Assembly (NCBI GenBank): GCA_031271465.1
Contig: JAISVR010000046.1
Coordinates: 1-59,714, forward strand
Source of the DNA: Prevotellaceae bacterium
Lineage (GTDB): Bacteria; Bacteroidota; Bacteroidia; Bacteroidales; Paludibacteraceae
DNA: 59,714 nucleotides
Direction: 5' to 3'
Shown here: in pieces, positions 8,377-16,566 of the stretch
Layout: each line of letters begins with the position of its first letter
Position numbering within the stretch: the first letter of the stretch is position 1
Translations under genes and position numbers: made by a program
The notes under the pieces: generated by a model
What the model saw: only the letters and a program-made list of their open reading frames with translations
What the model was told of the DNA's origin: nothing
The model's database searches: none

Positions 8377-8997
8377 TTACAATTGTCCGTTTTCTACCAA
8401 AATTATTACTCGTTCTACGATTTTATCTTTATCAGTACCGTCATATTCATCTTTCAAATTTGCTCCAAAAAGACGGGCAATACCTTGCCAAAAAGCGGCT
8501 GCAATAGGACCCCGATAAAGTTTTATCAGTTCGTAAGAAGTCATATTCGTTTCTCGGTCAATAAGTTTAATAAGAATTTTCCCTTGTCCGAAAGTAAGGT
8601 CGCGCACCTGCTGTTCATATTTTTGCTTTACCTCTTTTTCGAGGTTTTTCAAATATTTTTTTCGCTCCTTTTTATCGGGTATTTTTTCCAAATCACTGTT
8701 TGCCTGATTAAGAGTGCGCGATACTATGCGTGCCAAAGGGAGAGTTTTTTTTACATCACGCACGGTTTTCCAATAAAATTTTTCCTGACTCGCACTCTTA
8801 AATTTCATTTCGGGAAATACATACATCGTACGCAAATTACCTTGATAAATAGTATCCCCTTCGGGCGAAACAAGCACCTGATAGTGCAGCCAGCCGTCGT
8901 TCGACGAATAGATAACTTCCTGTTGCTGAGCTTCAATTTTCGGAATAAAGATGAAAAACAACAATAAAGCAATTATTGGTTTAAATGGAGTTTTCAT
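8377..8997 (-). CDS. Exported DUF4294 family protein
   Basis: 206 residues. The signal peptide is 'PIIALLLFFIFIPKIEA', cut before Gln. The body matches the Bacteroidota family DUF4294: 'YQGNLRTMYVFPEMKF', a Lys/Glu-rich helical segment around residues 95-130, then 'LTFGQGKILIKLIDRETNMTSYELIKLYRGPIAAAFWQGIARLFG'. It is probably periplasmic or envelope-associated. The molecular function is not known to me. Its -7 element lies only four bases before the ATG, so the transcript is leaderless or nearly so. Confidence 0.85.
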   Translation of the reverse strand: MKTPFKPIIALLLFFIFIPKIEAQQQEVIYSSNDGWLHYQVLVSPEGDTIYQGNLRTMYVFPEMKFKSASQEKFYWKTVRDVKKTLPLARIVSRTLNQANSDLEKIPDKKERKKYLKNLEKEVKQKYEQQVRDLTFGQGKILIKLIDRETNMTSYELIKLYRGPIAAAFWQGIARLFGANLKDEYDGTDKDKIVERVIILVENGQL

Positions 8998-9001
8998 GAT
9001 G

Positions 9002-9009
9002 CAAAGTTA
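9002..9009 (-). promoter_or_regulatory. -7 element of the DUF4294 gene, adjacent to its start codon
   Basis: TAACTTTG on the minus strand is separated by only four bases from the ATG at 8997. Initiation a few bases downstream would give a leaderless mRNA. Confidence 0.55.
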
Positions 9010-9100
9010 AAATATTATTCAATACATTATCTTGTTTTTAAAAACCGGCAACCTTTTAGACAAAACTTGCTTCGAAAGGTTTAATCTCAACAAAAAATAG

Positions 9101-9130
9101 AAAGAGGTTGCCTAATTAGACAACCTCTTT
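9101..9130 (-). terminator. Terminator of the GyrI-like gene
   Basis: The stem aaagaggttg (9101-9110) pairs with caacctcttt (9121-9130), with further pairing inside, and is T-flanked on both strands. It lies 18 bp after the stop of the gene at 9148 and may work in both directions. Confidence 0.8.
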
Positions 9131-9147
9131 TTGAATAATAAAACAAT

Positions 9148-9762
9148 TTATTTACCAGACTTTTTACGCACAGCCACATAAAAAATTGTCATTTTCTTTT
9201 GGTTTCTCCTGTCGTGATATTCTACTTCTCTGACCGGAGAATCAGGATCCGCTTCGAAATCCGACTTTGGCAACCAAGTATTGTAAATATAGTCTTCCAG
9301 TTTCAAAATCCGGTCTTTCCATGCTTTCTCATTCTTCACCCGCTTAACATGGAAAGAAATGTAGGTAGTAGCCGGAATATCTACCCAATGCAATCCTTTA
9401 GGTACCTCATCGTGGCTTGTCACCTTATTGCCAATAATGTATTCCCAACTGTCGCTTCCGGGAACCGGATTTTTACGCACCGACACAAAACTAAGCAAAC
9501 CTACTTTATTTTGCACCAAGTTTTGAGCATCCATTTTTTTAAATTTTTCCCACAACACCTTGTCGTCTTCAAGAAAAGTTTTGTTTGTTGTAGTCATAGA
9601 AACTCCCACTACATGAATGGGATTTTTGAGTATCAATACCCTGCCTTTGGGATTTTTCCCCGGACCGACAGTGTAATACAACGCCAGCAATAAAAAAAGG
9701 GTACAAGGAATGACGGCTGCCAAAATGTACCACAGTTCTTCGGAAATCAATAATAAGTTCAT
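9148..9762 (-). CDS. Membrane-anchored GyrI-like/effector-binding domain protein
   Basis: 204 residues. One N-terminal membrane segment (about residues 8-30, 'WYILAAVIPCTLFLLLALYYTV') is followed by a soluble domain. 'GSDSWEYIIGNKV', 'VPKGLHWVDIPATTYISFHV' and 'DRILKLEDYIYNTWLPKSDFEAD...REVEYHD' follow the pattern of the GyrI-like/AraC effector-binding fold: a Pro-Gly-aromatic hydrophobic pocket, then a helix and the final acidic strand. These domains bind small hydrophobic ligands. No DNA-binding part is present, so a regulatory role is unsupported. Flanked by a terminator, so it is probably monocistronic. Confidence 0.65.
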   Translation of the reverse strand: MNLLLISEELWYILAAVIPCTLFLLLALYYTVGPGKNPKGRVLILKNPIHVVGVSMTTTNKTFLEDDKVLWEKFKKMDAQNLVQNKVGLLSFVSVRKNPVPGSDSWEYIIGNKVTSHDEVPKGLHWVDIPATTYISFHVKRVKNEKAWKDRILKLEDYIYNTWLPKSDFEADPDSPVREVEYHDRRNQKKMTIFYVAVRKKSGK

Positions 9763-9890
9763 AGCTCTAACTATTAAATTGTTTGTAATAAATGTTTAAC
9801 AAAGAAAAAGAAAAATCTTATAAATAAAAACTTTTTAGCGAAAATTATTACCTATATGTTATAATTTTTTTATGAAAAATGAAAATTGTA
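9763..9890. other. AT-rich gap where + strand GC skew changes sign
   Basis: This 128-bp gap lies between two minus-strand genes. It is very AT-rich ('ataatttttttatg', 'cttataaataaaaac'). Sampled 60-base lines to the left have more C than G on the + strand (9301-9360: 16 C, 7 G; 9481-9540: 14 C, 6 G). Lines just to the right have more G (10021-10080: 17 G, 8 C; 11461-11520: 20 G, 14 C). No clear DnaA box TTATNCACA was found here. Confidence 0.4.
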
Positions 9891-10643
9891 TCATTTATCA
9901 AATAAAAACTGTAGTTCTTTGAAAAAAAAATATTTTTTTTCTCCTTCTTTAGTTTCAAGAATAAGTTGCCCGTCGGGGAGAATATTGTGAAATTTTGCTT
10001 TGAAAGTTCCGTTTTCATCGGCATAATTATGGTAGCCTTCGCGACGAAACAGGTTATGGATATAGTTTGTGGTAATGGCTGTGCGATTTTGTTGCAACAG
10101 AGCGAACTGCTTTAATAAAGAATGTTGAAGCTTGTTGAGCAATTCCACAAGGTCAAAAGTTTTTCCGGTAAGTTGCCGCAAGGAAACAGGATTGGGTGCA
10201 TTACTGCGAAACAGCAACTGGTTTACATTTAATCCGATTCCGGCAATGCTGGTTGATACCCGGGCTCCTTGAATTATGTTTTCGATGAGGATTCCGACAA
10301 TTTTCTTTTCTCCGACATAAATATCGTTTGCCCATTTTATGCTTACAGATTCGGAAGGGAGAAGGGTTTTGAGTACATCGGCAATTGCTACAGCTACCAT
10401 TTGCGAGAGGATAAAATTTTGTTGAATAGATACATTTTCGGGATAAAACACGATACTAAACAACAGGTTTTTACCTTTTTCCGATTCCCAGCCACTGCCT
10501 GCCTGTCCTCTGCCTGAAGTTTGAAAATCGGTGTATACGATGCTGCCATTTTCGGGCTTTTCGCGCCGAACGAGTTCCGACAGGGAATCGTTGGTTGAGG
10601 TAGTTTGAGAGAGATGAATAATTGGCGGCATATTTATGTTCAA
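9891..10643 (-). CDS. birA: Biotin--[acetyl-CoA-carboxylase] ligase
   Basis: 250 residues. It attaches biotin to the carboxyl carrier protein through biotinyl-AMP. The nucleotide loop 'GRGQAGSGW' is at 44-52, 'IKWANDIYVGEKKIVGILIE' carries the catalytic Lys, and 'AGIGLNVNQ' is the third core motif. There is no N-terminal helix-turn-helix domain, so it is a monofunctional ligase and not a repressor of the E. coli BirA type. It starts 6 bp after the dacB stop codon and is surely co-transcribed with it. Confidence 0.95.
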   Translation of the reverse strand: MNINMPPIIHLSQTTSTNDSLSELVRREKPENGSIVYTDFQTSGRGQAGSGWESEKGKNLLFSIVFYPENVSIQQNFILSQMVAVAIADVLKTLLPSESVSIKWANDIYVGEKKIVGILIENIIQGARVSTSIAGIGLNVNQLLFRSNAPNPVSLRQLTGKTFDLVELLNKLQHSLLKQFALLQQNRTAITTNYIHNLFRREGYHNYADENGTFKAKFHNILPDGQLILETKEGEKKYFFFKELQFLFDK

Positions 10644-10649
10644 TGAAGA

Positions 10650-12059
10650 TTATTTTACAACGGACAACAAGTATTGTTCTATTAATTTTACGGTATTTTT
10701 GCGTGTGCCGGAAAAATTGTTGATTAACACGGCAAACGCGTAGGTTTTTTCGTTCCAAAAGATATAACCGGCGTAGCATTGTACGCCGGAAATACTGCCG
10801 CTTTTTGCCTGCACTTTTCCTTGTAGTTTGGTGTTTTTCAACAGGTTTTTAATTGTGCCGCTTTCGCCTGCCACGGGTAAGGATTTTATAAATACTTCGC
10901 GATTGGCACTGCGGTATTCGTAACAAAGCAAGTCGGTGAGGAAACGCGCCGAAATAGCATTGCTTGGCGACAAGCCGCAACCGTCGTGCACAATAAGTCC
11001 CGAAATATTCAAATCATTTTTCTGCCAATAGTTTTTTTCTACCATCACGGCATTTTCTCTGTTTGCCTGGGTAGCTGCTTGCAAGCCGAGGTAGCGAAAC
11101 AGGTGTTCGGCATAGTGGTTGTTGCTTTGATGATTGATTTCGGCAATTATTGATTCGAGGGGAGGGGATTGTTGTACATAAAAAGTGATTCGGGGGGAGA
11201 ACGAATCGGGTTTGAATAAGGCTTGGGCTTCTTTTTCTACTATTATTGCGCTGTCGGTTAATGCACGGGTAAAAATTTGGGCGGCATAGAGCACGGGGTT
11301 TGGTATATCACTTTTGGAGATGAATTCGGTTCGATTGGCGGGTATTCTGCCGCGAATGCTTCGGTAATTTTCGAGCGGGGCTCCGTAGAAATAAGCGTTG
11401 TCGCTTTGTGTTTTTCCTGCTTTGAGATTATTGTCGAATTGCAGGTTGGGAATTTCGGGCTGGGTGCGGAGTATTTTGGGGCGACTCCCTTCCGGTCCCG
11501 ATTGAAATGATACGCGACAGGTATTGTCGAAAATGGAAATGCCGTAGGCTCCCGAGGCGTAGTAATTGCCGAGATCTTCCCAGCTCCATTTGGGAGAAAC
11601 GCCTTCGCTGTCGAAAAGCGAAGCATCGCCTATCACGGCTCCTTCGATGCATTTTATACCGAGATTTTTTACCGCTTGAACCCACTGTGGTAAAAACAGG
11701 CTGTTGCCGGTAAAGGCGGAACCGAGCGTAGGGTCGCCGCTGCCTTTGATGTAGAGGTTACCATAGAGTGTGCTGTCGATAATTTCGCCGTTGTACTGCA
11801 AACGGGTTTCAAAGCGGAATTCTTTGCCGAGGATTTCGAGTGCAGTGGCAGTGGTTACGAGTTTGGTGGTTGAGGCGGGCACGGTGTTTTTGTCTGCCCG
11901 GTACTGTGCTATTTCTTCGCCTGTTTCAATGTCTTTTACCAACAAACTGATGTTAGCTCGCTTTAATCCGGGTGCATTAATCAGGCTGTTGACAGCCGGT
12001 TGCGCATTGAGCGAAAGATTAAATGCTGCGAATAACAAGTATGGCAGGATTTTTTTCAT
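10650..12059 (-). CDS. dacB: D-alanyl-D-alanine carboxypeptidase/endopeptidase, PBP4 (DacB) class
   Basis: 469 residues with signal peptide 'ILPYLLFAAFNLSLNA'. The three active-site motifs of class C low-molecular-mass penicillin-binding proteins are present: SxxK as 'S63TTK66', SxN as 'SNN' in 'NHQSNNHYAEHLF', and K-S-G in 'QAKSGSISGVQCYAG'. The long insertion between the first two motifs is typical of DacB. It trims peptidoglycan stem peptides and cross-links in the periplasm. First gene of a dacB-birA operon. Confidence 0.93.
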   Translation of the reverse strand: MKKILPYLLFAAFNLSLNAQPAVNSLINAPGLKRANISLLVKDIETGEEIAQYRADKNTVPASTTKLVTTATALEILGKEFRFETRLQYNGEIIDSTLYGNLYIKGSGDPTLGSAFTGNSLFLPQWVQAVKNLGIKCIEGAVIGDASLFDSEGVSPKWSWEDLGNYYASGAYGISIFDNTCRVSFQSGPEGSRPKILRTQPEIPNLQFDNNLKAGKTQSDNAYFYGAPLENYRSIRGRIPANRTEFISKSDIPNPVLYAAQIFTRALTDSAIIVEKEAQALFKPDSFSPRITFYVQQSPPLESIIAEINHQSNNHYAEHLFRYLGLQAATQANRENAVMVEKNYWQKNDLNISGLIVHDGCGLSPSNAISARFLTDLLCYEYRSANREVFIKSLPVAGESGTIKNLLKNTKLQGKVQAKSGSISGVQCYAGYIFWNEKTYAFAVLINNFSGTRKNTVKLIEQYLLSVVK

Positions 12060-12088
12060 CAGATGAAAGAATTTTTATTTTTTCGGAA

Positions 12089-12096
12089 CAAATGTA
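12089..12096 (-). promoter_or_regulatory. -7 element of dacB-birA
   Basis: TACATTTG on the minus strand, 29 bp before the dacB ATG, matches TAnnTTTG. Confidence 0.6.
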
Positions 12097-12276
12097 GTAA
12101 AAAGGATTTTAAAAACTGAAAGAGGAACAAAGAGGATAAAAAAAGAGGGTATCGAAATCTATTTTCTTACTCTCTTTACGGTTGTAGTGTTTTTTGCTTC
12201 GATGCACAAACAATCTTCATTGTTATAGAGACGAATACGCTTAGAAAAGATAATCTTGTTTTTTCAAAAAAAGTCA

Positions 12277-12305
12277 TTGAATATTCAACATAAAGGTTAA
12301 TTTTG
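12277..12305 (+). promoter_or_regulatory. Promoter of the 12365-14021 unit (-33 TTG / -7 TAATTTTG)
   Basis: TAATTTTG (12298-12305) matches TAnnTTTG, and a TTG at 12277-12279 lies 18 bp before it, the expected -33 spacing. The first ATG is 60 bp downstream. Confidence 0.55.
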
Positions 12306-12364
12306 CAACTGTTTATCTAAATTTAATAGTCAATTGTTTTATTAATACTTAAAATCAAAAATTT

Positions 12365-12535
12365 ATGAGCAGACGAATGGAACTTGAAAATGAACTGAAA
12401 ATGGTTCAGCAACGGATTGATAATGCTTCGGACAATGTGCCCAAAGAGGTAAAAGAAGCCTGGGTAAAGGAACTCGACAGTATAGCTTTTGAATTGAATA
12501 ATCTATACGATGATGATGAGAATGAATTTGATTAA
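12365..12535 (+). CDS. Small acidic helical protein, function unknown
   Basis: 56 residues, beginning 'MSRRMELENELKMVQQ' and ending in the acidic 'YDDDENEFD'. It is rich in Glu, Asp and Asn, with a heptad-like helical central part and a conserved-looking 'PKEVKEAWVKELD'. It has a promoter of its own just upstream. It is the first gene of a unit with two larger unknown genes (17 bp, then a 4-bp overlap), which supports it as real in spite of its size. No family is recognised. Confidence 0.6.
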   Translation: MSRRMELENELKMVQQRIDNASDNVPKEVKEAWVKELDSIAFELNNLYDDDENEFD

Positions 12536-12552
12536 TTAAAAATTAAAAAATC

Positions 12553-12906
12553 ATGGTAGATATTTATAAAGTAGGAAATACATCAGATTGTATTCAATTA
12601 AGTGTGAAAATAGGGACAACAGGAGGAGCAAGCACAATTGTTTTGATAAGTGGAGAATTGGTAGCGAAATCAAATCATGCTGGTTGTATACAAAACCATA
12701 CACTTGGTGTTGCGTCAAATTTGATTGGTAAAACAATGGAGATTTGTACCCAAATTTCTAAACTAGAAACATCGAAACATACTACAAACTATTGTTTATC
12801 AGGAGGAGCATGTGGAACGGTTCAATATGATAAGGAGGATAATACTCTTTCCAGCGATGATGGATCACTGGTTCATGTTACTAAATATATAGAATTTGTA
12901 GCATGA
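12553..12906 (+). CDS. Hypothetical protein, probably beta-rich
   Basis: 117 residues, no signal peptide or membrane segment. Many Thr, Ser, Gly and Val residues alternate as in beta strands ('CIQLSVKIGTTGGASTIVLISGEL'), and there are five Cys, including 'CLSGGACG'. I do not recognise the family. Its stop codon overlaps the start of the next gene (atga at 12903), which indicates translational coupling to the exported protein that follows. Confidence 0.6.
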   Translation: MVDIYKVGNTSDCIQLSVKIGTTGGASTIVLISGELVAKSNHAGCIQNHTLGVASNLIGKTMEICTQISKLETSKHTTNYCLSGGACGTVQYDKEDNTLSSDDGSLVHVTKYIEFVA

Positions 12907-14021
12907 AAAGCATAAGTATTATTTTATTATCCTGTTTGATGCTGTTGTCGTTAAGTTTGTTTGGACAAACAGAAACTAATTCTATAAACTTATCTGATCT
13001 GGAAGTGCCAACTTCACCCGCATTTATGTTGTTGGACAACACGCCCGTAAGCATCGAAAATCCTGTTTCAAGCAAAGCTCTTGTTTTAAGTGTACTTGAT
13101 GCAATTAATACAGGCAATGGTTTCCCTAAAGATTATGCTGTTGAATTTACGCCGTTTTGGTTTTTTGAGCATCCCGATATGACAGCTTACAAGTATTTTG
13201 GTTTTAGATCCGATACTACCGATAAACAAAATGTTTGGAAAGATTTGCCGAGAGCTTCATTTTCATTTGCTTTTACTTCCGGAGAAAGCAGTATAGAGAA
13301 TCAAGAAATAAGCATTAATGATATCGCTGTCGGCGGCAGAACAAAAATATTGTCTATACGAAGTAAAAATGATATTGAGGAATATAAATCAATACTTGGC
13401 TCTATAGAAGATTCTTTGACATCGCAATTAATAGAAATGAATAAAATTAAAGATCCCTCTCTTAAAAAAGCAATGTTGAATAAATATGCCAAAAATCCCA
13501 ATTTTCTAAAATTGAAAGAAGACTTGAATAATATTTTAAACCGGCGACCCATTTTTTCGCTTGATGCTGCGGTTGGTTACAATCATTTTTTCCTCGATAA
13601 TAATTTTAATGACAGTCATTTTGGAAGATTTGGTGCCTGGCTCACGGGGAATTATTCACAGGCAGTGAACAAAAAAAGTAGAAGTCTGCACTATTTGAAT
13701 TTTTATGCCGTCGGTCGTTATTTTAGCGACGGAACAGTGTGGGAAAACAATGGCTTTGTTCGTAAGGATTTTTTCGATGCCGGTGGGAAAATGGAGTACG
13801 AACAAGGTAAATTCTCATTTGCCGGCGAATATATTTACCGATTCAACGATGATATTGGAAAATCGTATCGTTGTGTTGGCATTGTAAAATATAAACTGAT
13901 GGAACAAGTTTATCTGACTTGTTCTTTTGGTAAAAATTTCGGAACAAGCGATAATTTGATCTCGTTCTTAGGATTGAATTGGGGTATTTCTTCGGGAAAA
14001 GAACAGGTTCAATTGAAATAA
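12903..14021 (+). CDS. Exported protein with N-terminal 'SPAF' motif and beta-barrel-like C-terminus
   Basis: 372 residues. Signal peptide 'ILLSCLMLLSLSLFG', cleavage near Gln22. The mature N-terminus has 'DLEVPTSPAFMLLDNTPVSIENP' and then 'YAVEFTPFWFF', a motif set I recognise from a widespread family of unknown function that accompanies diverse accessory gene clusters. Residues about 215-372 consist of alternating aromatic and polar strands ('FSLDAAVGYNHFF', 'LHYLNFYAVGRYF', 'FSFAGEYIYRF', 'VYLTCSFGKNFG'), as in outer-membrane barrels. Last gene of the 12365-14021 unit. Confidence 0.7.
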   Translation: MKSISIILLSCLMLLSLSLFGQTETNSINLSDLEVPTSPAFMLLDNTPVSIENPVSSKALVLSVLDAINTGNGFPKDYAVEFTPFWFFEHPDMTAYKYFGFRSDTTDKQNVWKDLPRASFSFAFTSGESSIENQEISINDIAVGGRTKILSIRSKNDIEEYKSILGSIEDSLTSQLIEMNKIKDPSLKKAMLNKYAKNPNFLKLKEDLNNILNRRPIFSLDAAVGYNHFFLDNNFNDSHFGRFGAWLTGNYSQAVNKKSRSLHYLNFYAVGRYFSDGTVWENNGFVRKDFFDAGGKMEYEQGKFSFAGEYIYRFNDDIGKSYRCVGIVKYKLMEQVYLTCSFGKNFGTSDNLISFLGLNWGISSGKEQVQLK

Positions 14022-14048
14022 TTTGGAATTATCTCTTTGAAACTTGTT

Positions 14049-14118
14049 CGTCATTGCGAGGAGGAACGACGAAGCAATCTCAGTACAAGAATGGATTGCT
14101 TCGTGCCTCGCAATGACG
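14049..14118. repeat. GTCATTGCGAGG palindromic repeat, copy 1
   Basis: The 70-bp unit starts cgtcattgcgagg and ends cctcgcaatgacg, with inner arms gaagcaat and attgcttc. It shares about 40 identical bases (from 14041) with the copy at 17725. It is of the REP-like, widely dispersed type and can form a long hairpin at the end of the upstream gene. Confidence 0.85.
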
Positions 14119-14321
14119 GACACCCCTGAAAAGTATAAGCTTGTTAAAATTTAGCCTTTCCGCTTCGGATGCTCTTCTTAATCTAACTCATATTATTTAC
14201 CCCTCCGTTTCGCTCGTCCCCTTAAAATGACTCCTTGCTCTTCGGGCACTCCCCTTGAAACAAGGGGGGAGAGAGTATTACACAGGTATTGTTTTTGTAC
14301 AATAAAAATTGTTTGAGCAAA

Positions 14322-14360
14322 GCTCTCCCCTTTTATAAAGGGGAGTAGGAGGGGTTATAG
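14322..14360. repeat. GC-rich palindromic hairpin
   Basis: The sequence ctccccttttataaaggggag is a perfect inverted repeat around ttataa, followed by taggaggggttatag. Similar C-rich/G-rich text occurs at 1440-1495, 1570-1612 and 2520-2545, so it is a second dispersed palindrome family in this genome. Confidence 0.6.
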
Positions 14361-14549
14361 ACTGATATCGCTTGTTTGCAAACAACAACAGAAATGAATA
14401 ATTTTGCAAAACACAAAAAGCGAAAAGCATTTTTTTTATTCTTCACATGCAGCGTTTTGAGATTTATTGCGTTTACTTTTTAGTTAGCGGAATTATCAAT
14501 ATCTCAAAATTTATTCATTTCACAATTCTATAGCTAAAAGAGGGTATAT

Positions 14550-15098
14550 ATGACGGAATTAGAGCTTATTGAAGGCTGTAAGCGAGAAAACAAGCATTCT
14601 CGTCATCTTCTTTATACCCTTTATGCAAGACAAATGATGGCGATATGTTACCGCTATACGGGCAGTAAAACTGTTGCTGAAGATATTTTGCATGATGGAT
14701 TTTTGAAGGTTTTCGAAACTATTTCTCGGTTCAATTACAGGGGAGAAGGCTCATTGAAAGCTTGGATAAGCAAAATTTTCAGCAATTTGTCGCTCGATTA
14801 TTTACGCAAAAACGATTTAATAAATACATCAATCCCGTTGGAGAATTGGGTTGAACATGAAATATCGGTAGAAGATAATGATGTAAATCATGTTCCCGAT
14901 AATGTGTTGATGCAGTTTATTGCAGAACTTCCTTCCGGATACCGCGCTGTGTTTAATTTATTCACTTTCGAAGAAAAATCGCATCGTGAAATCGGGGAAA
15001 TATTACAAATTAACGAAAGCTCGTCGCGTTCGCAATTAACCCGGGCAAAAGCTATTTTGAGCAAACGAATACAATTATATATCACTGACAATGAATGA
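14550..15098 (+). CDS. RNA polymerase ECF-type sigma factor
   Basis: 182 residues. Region 2 has 'RQMMAICYRYTGSKTVAEDILHDGFLKVFETISRFNYRGEGSLKAWISKIFSNLSLDYLRK'-type content (cited here in part only as 'AEDILHDGFLKVF' and 'WISKIFSNLSLDYLRK'), and region 4 has 'LPSGYRAVFNLF' with the helix-turn-helix 'SHREIGEILQI'. It directs RNA polymerase to specific promoters, usually under control of a membrane partner. It overlaps the next gene by 8 bp, and that gene encodes a likely partner. P. gingivalis has an ECF factor, SigP, that works with PorX, but nothing here shows that this one is SigP. Confidence 0.92.
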   Translation: MTELELIEGCKRENKHSRHLLYTLYARQMMAICYRYTGSKTVAEDILHDGFLKVFETISRFNYRGEGSLKAWISKIFSNLSLDYLRKNDLINTSIPLENWVEHEISVEDNDVNHVPDNVLMQFIAELPSGYRAVFNLFTFEEKSHREIGEILQINESSSRSQLTRAKAILSKRIQLYITDNE

Positions 15099-16362
15099 AG
15101 AAAAAGACATATTAATCGATTCGTTCCGACACAGGCTAAAAGACCATGAGCAGCTTGTGGAAAGAGATGTATGGGCTGAAATTGAACGCGATTTGCAGAA
15201 AAAAAGAAAAACCATTTTCTTATTTAACTGGAAAACGGCGGGAGCTGTGGCTATTGCTGCAAGTTTTGCTTTGTTGATAGGAATCAATCTGTTTGTTGGG
15301 AAAGATGTTGTTCATGAAGCAAAAGAAATAAGCAAAAGCCACCAGCATGAAGAAATGAATCGACCTGCCGAAAAAACCCCTGTACCGAACAATACATTGT
15401 ATAGAGCGACTTATTTAGCAAAGGAAGAAAATCAACCGGAAGAAAATCAACCGGAAGAAAATTTCAATTCCGCGGTAAAAACATCTGTTGTTGAAAACGA
15501 AGAGAATGTAACCCGAAATACTTATCATTCGTACAACGAAAGCCAAACGAGACTAAGCGAAAACGAAGGATCAAAAGATATAAGCGCGAATCGGGAAAAT
15601 ATTCTCAAGCTATCCGAAAATAACAACAAGTCGTCCAACCGCGTTTTTTCTAAAAAGAAAAAAGAAGGACAATTGGCGCTTGCGCTTGTAACAGGCAGCG
15701 GCGGTTCTGCACCTGCATTTTCGGAAACAAGCAAAAGAATTGAGATGGAAACTATGGTCGATATTGGTACGGCAGCGCCCCCCGAGATATATGATTTGAT
15801 TACAACCAACTATACCCAAATGGATATAGAATACAATACGCCAATCAGTGTTGGGCTTTTGCTGCAAAAAAATATTAGCGACCGATGGGCATTGGAAACG
15901 GGTTTGTTATACACATACCTCTCATCTGTCGAAACATATCAATTGCAAACAGAACAAACAAAAGTGATGGATAATAATTCGCACATGCTGTTGAGCCAAA
16001 CATCTGTCAAAAAATTAAAATACGCTTTGCATTACATAGGCATTCCGGCAAAAATAACATTCAGTTTCCTGAACAAAAACAATTTGTCGTTATATGCTTC
16101 GGCAGGCGGTATGGGCGAAATGTGTGTACAAGGCAAAGTTACCGAAACAACATCGAACGAAAGCAAACAGTTAAACATTAATCAATTGCAATGGTCTGTT
16201 TTGGGAAATATTGGTGTAAATTATAAGCTAATCGAACATATAGGATTATTTGTTGAACCCGGAGTTGTGTATTATTTCAACGATGGAAGCCAAGTAAACA
16301 CAATCCGGAAAGAAAAACCTTTTAATTTCAATCTTCAGGCAGGAATCCGGCTAAATTTCTGA
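15091..16362 (+). CDS. Membrane-spanning protein with C-terminal outer-membrane-type beta-barrel, probable sigma factor partner
   Basis: 423 residues. Residues 1-45 are cytoplasmic and charged ('DHEQLVERDVWAEIERDL'), one membrane segment spans about 48-70 ('AGAVAIAASFALLIGINLFV'), a low-complexity linker holds the tandem repeat 'QPEEN' (two copies, 15426-15461), and residues about 250-423 look like an eight-stranded barrel ('PISVGLLLQKNISDRWALETGLLYTYLSS', 'GLFVEPGVVYYF', 'FNLQAGIRLNF'; the first string is split by structure). Such proteins follow ECF sigma genes in many Bacteroidota and may act as anti-sigma factors. An inner-membrane helix on a barrel domain is odd; the barrel may be periplasmic. 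Confidence 0.7.
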   Translation: MNEEKDILIDSFRHRLKDHEQLVERDVWAEIERDLQKKRKTIFLFNWKTAGAVAIAASFALLIGINLFVGKDVVHEAKEISKSHQHEEMNRPAEKTPVPNNTLYRATYLAKEENQPEENQPEENFNSAVKTSVVENEENVTRNTYHSYNESQTRLSENEGSKDISANRENILKLSENNNKSSNRVFSKKKKEGQLALALVTGSGGSAPAFSETSKRIEMETMVDIGTAAPPEIYDLITTNYTQMDIEYNTPISVGLLLQKNISDRWALETGLLYTYLSSVETYQLQTEQTKVMDNNSHMLLSQTSVKKLKYALHYIGIPAKITFSFLNKNNLSLYASAGGMGEMCVQGKVTETTSNESKQLNINQLQWSVLGNIGVNYKLIEHIGLFVEPGVVYYFNDGSQVNTIRKEKPFNFNLQAGIRLNF

Positions 16363-16414
16363 ATGCAAGAGATTTGAAAATTATCCCTTTTTCGGTTCCA
16401 ATACGAGTACTCCA

Positions 16415-16440
16415 AGATTGCTTCGTTCCTCGCAATGACG
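16415..16440. repeat. GTCATTGCGAGG repeat, half copy
   Basis: Only the right arm is present: agattgcttcg followed by cctcgcaatgacg, with no matching left arm. It is a decayed or truncated copy, 3' of the barrel protein gene. Confidence 0.7.
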
Positions 16441-16566
16441 AGAAACTCTAAAAACAAACTTTTGAGCCTGTCCGATTTAGCAAACAGCGGCAAATAACAG
16501 GTTTTTAGCTTGATATTTTTTAATCATTATAAACTCTAATATTAATCTCTTAAAAAATTAATACTT

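Larger units (their letters stand above)
12060..12364. other. Divergent intergenic region dacB / unknown operon
   Basis: This 305-bp gap contains the dacB promoter on its left and the promoter of the 12365-14021 unit on its right. Between them (about 12110-12270) I see AT-rich sequence with no gene, repeat or convincing hairpin. Confidence 0.5.
14022..14549. other. 528-bp intergenic region with two kinds of palindromic repeat
   Basis: No gene. It contains a GTCATTGCGAGG-type palindrome (14049-14118) and a GC-rich hairpin segment (about 14196-14360) that includes ctccccttttataaaggggag. The remaining 190 bp before the sigma factor gene is AT-rich; I found no TAnnTTTG element there. Confidence 0.6.

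Noticed and set aside
9763-9890. A firm replication origin call.
   Set aside because: The skew change is suggestive, but there are no clear DnaA boxes and no dnaA, dnaN or gidA nearby.
14550-15098. Naming the ECF factor SigP.
   Set aside because: PorX is in the window, but ECF factors are numerous in Bacteroidota and no feature ties this one to T9SS control.
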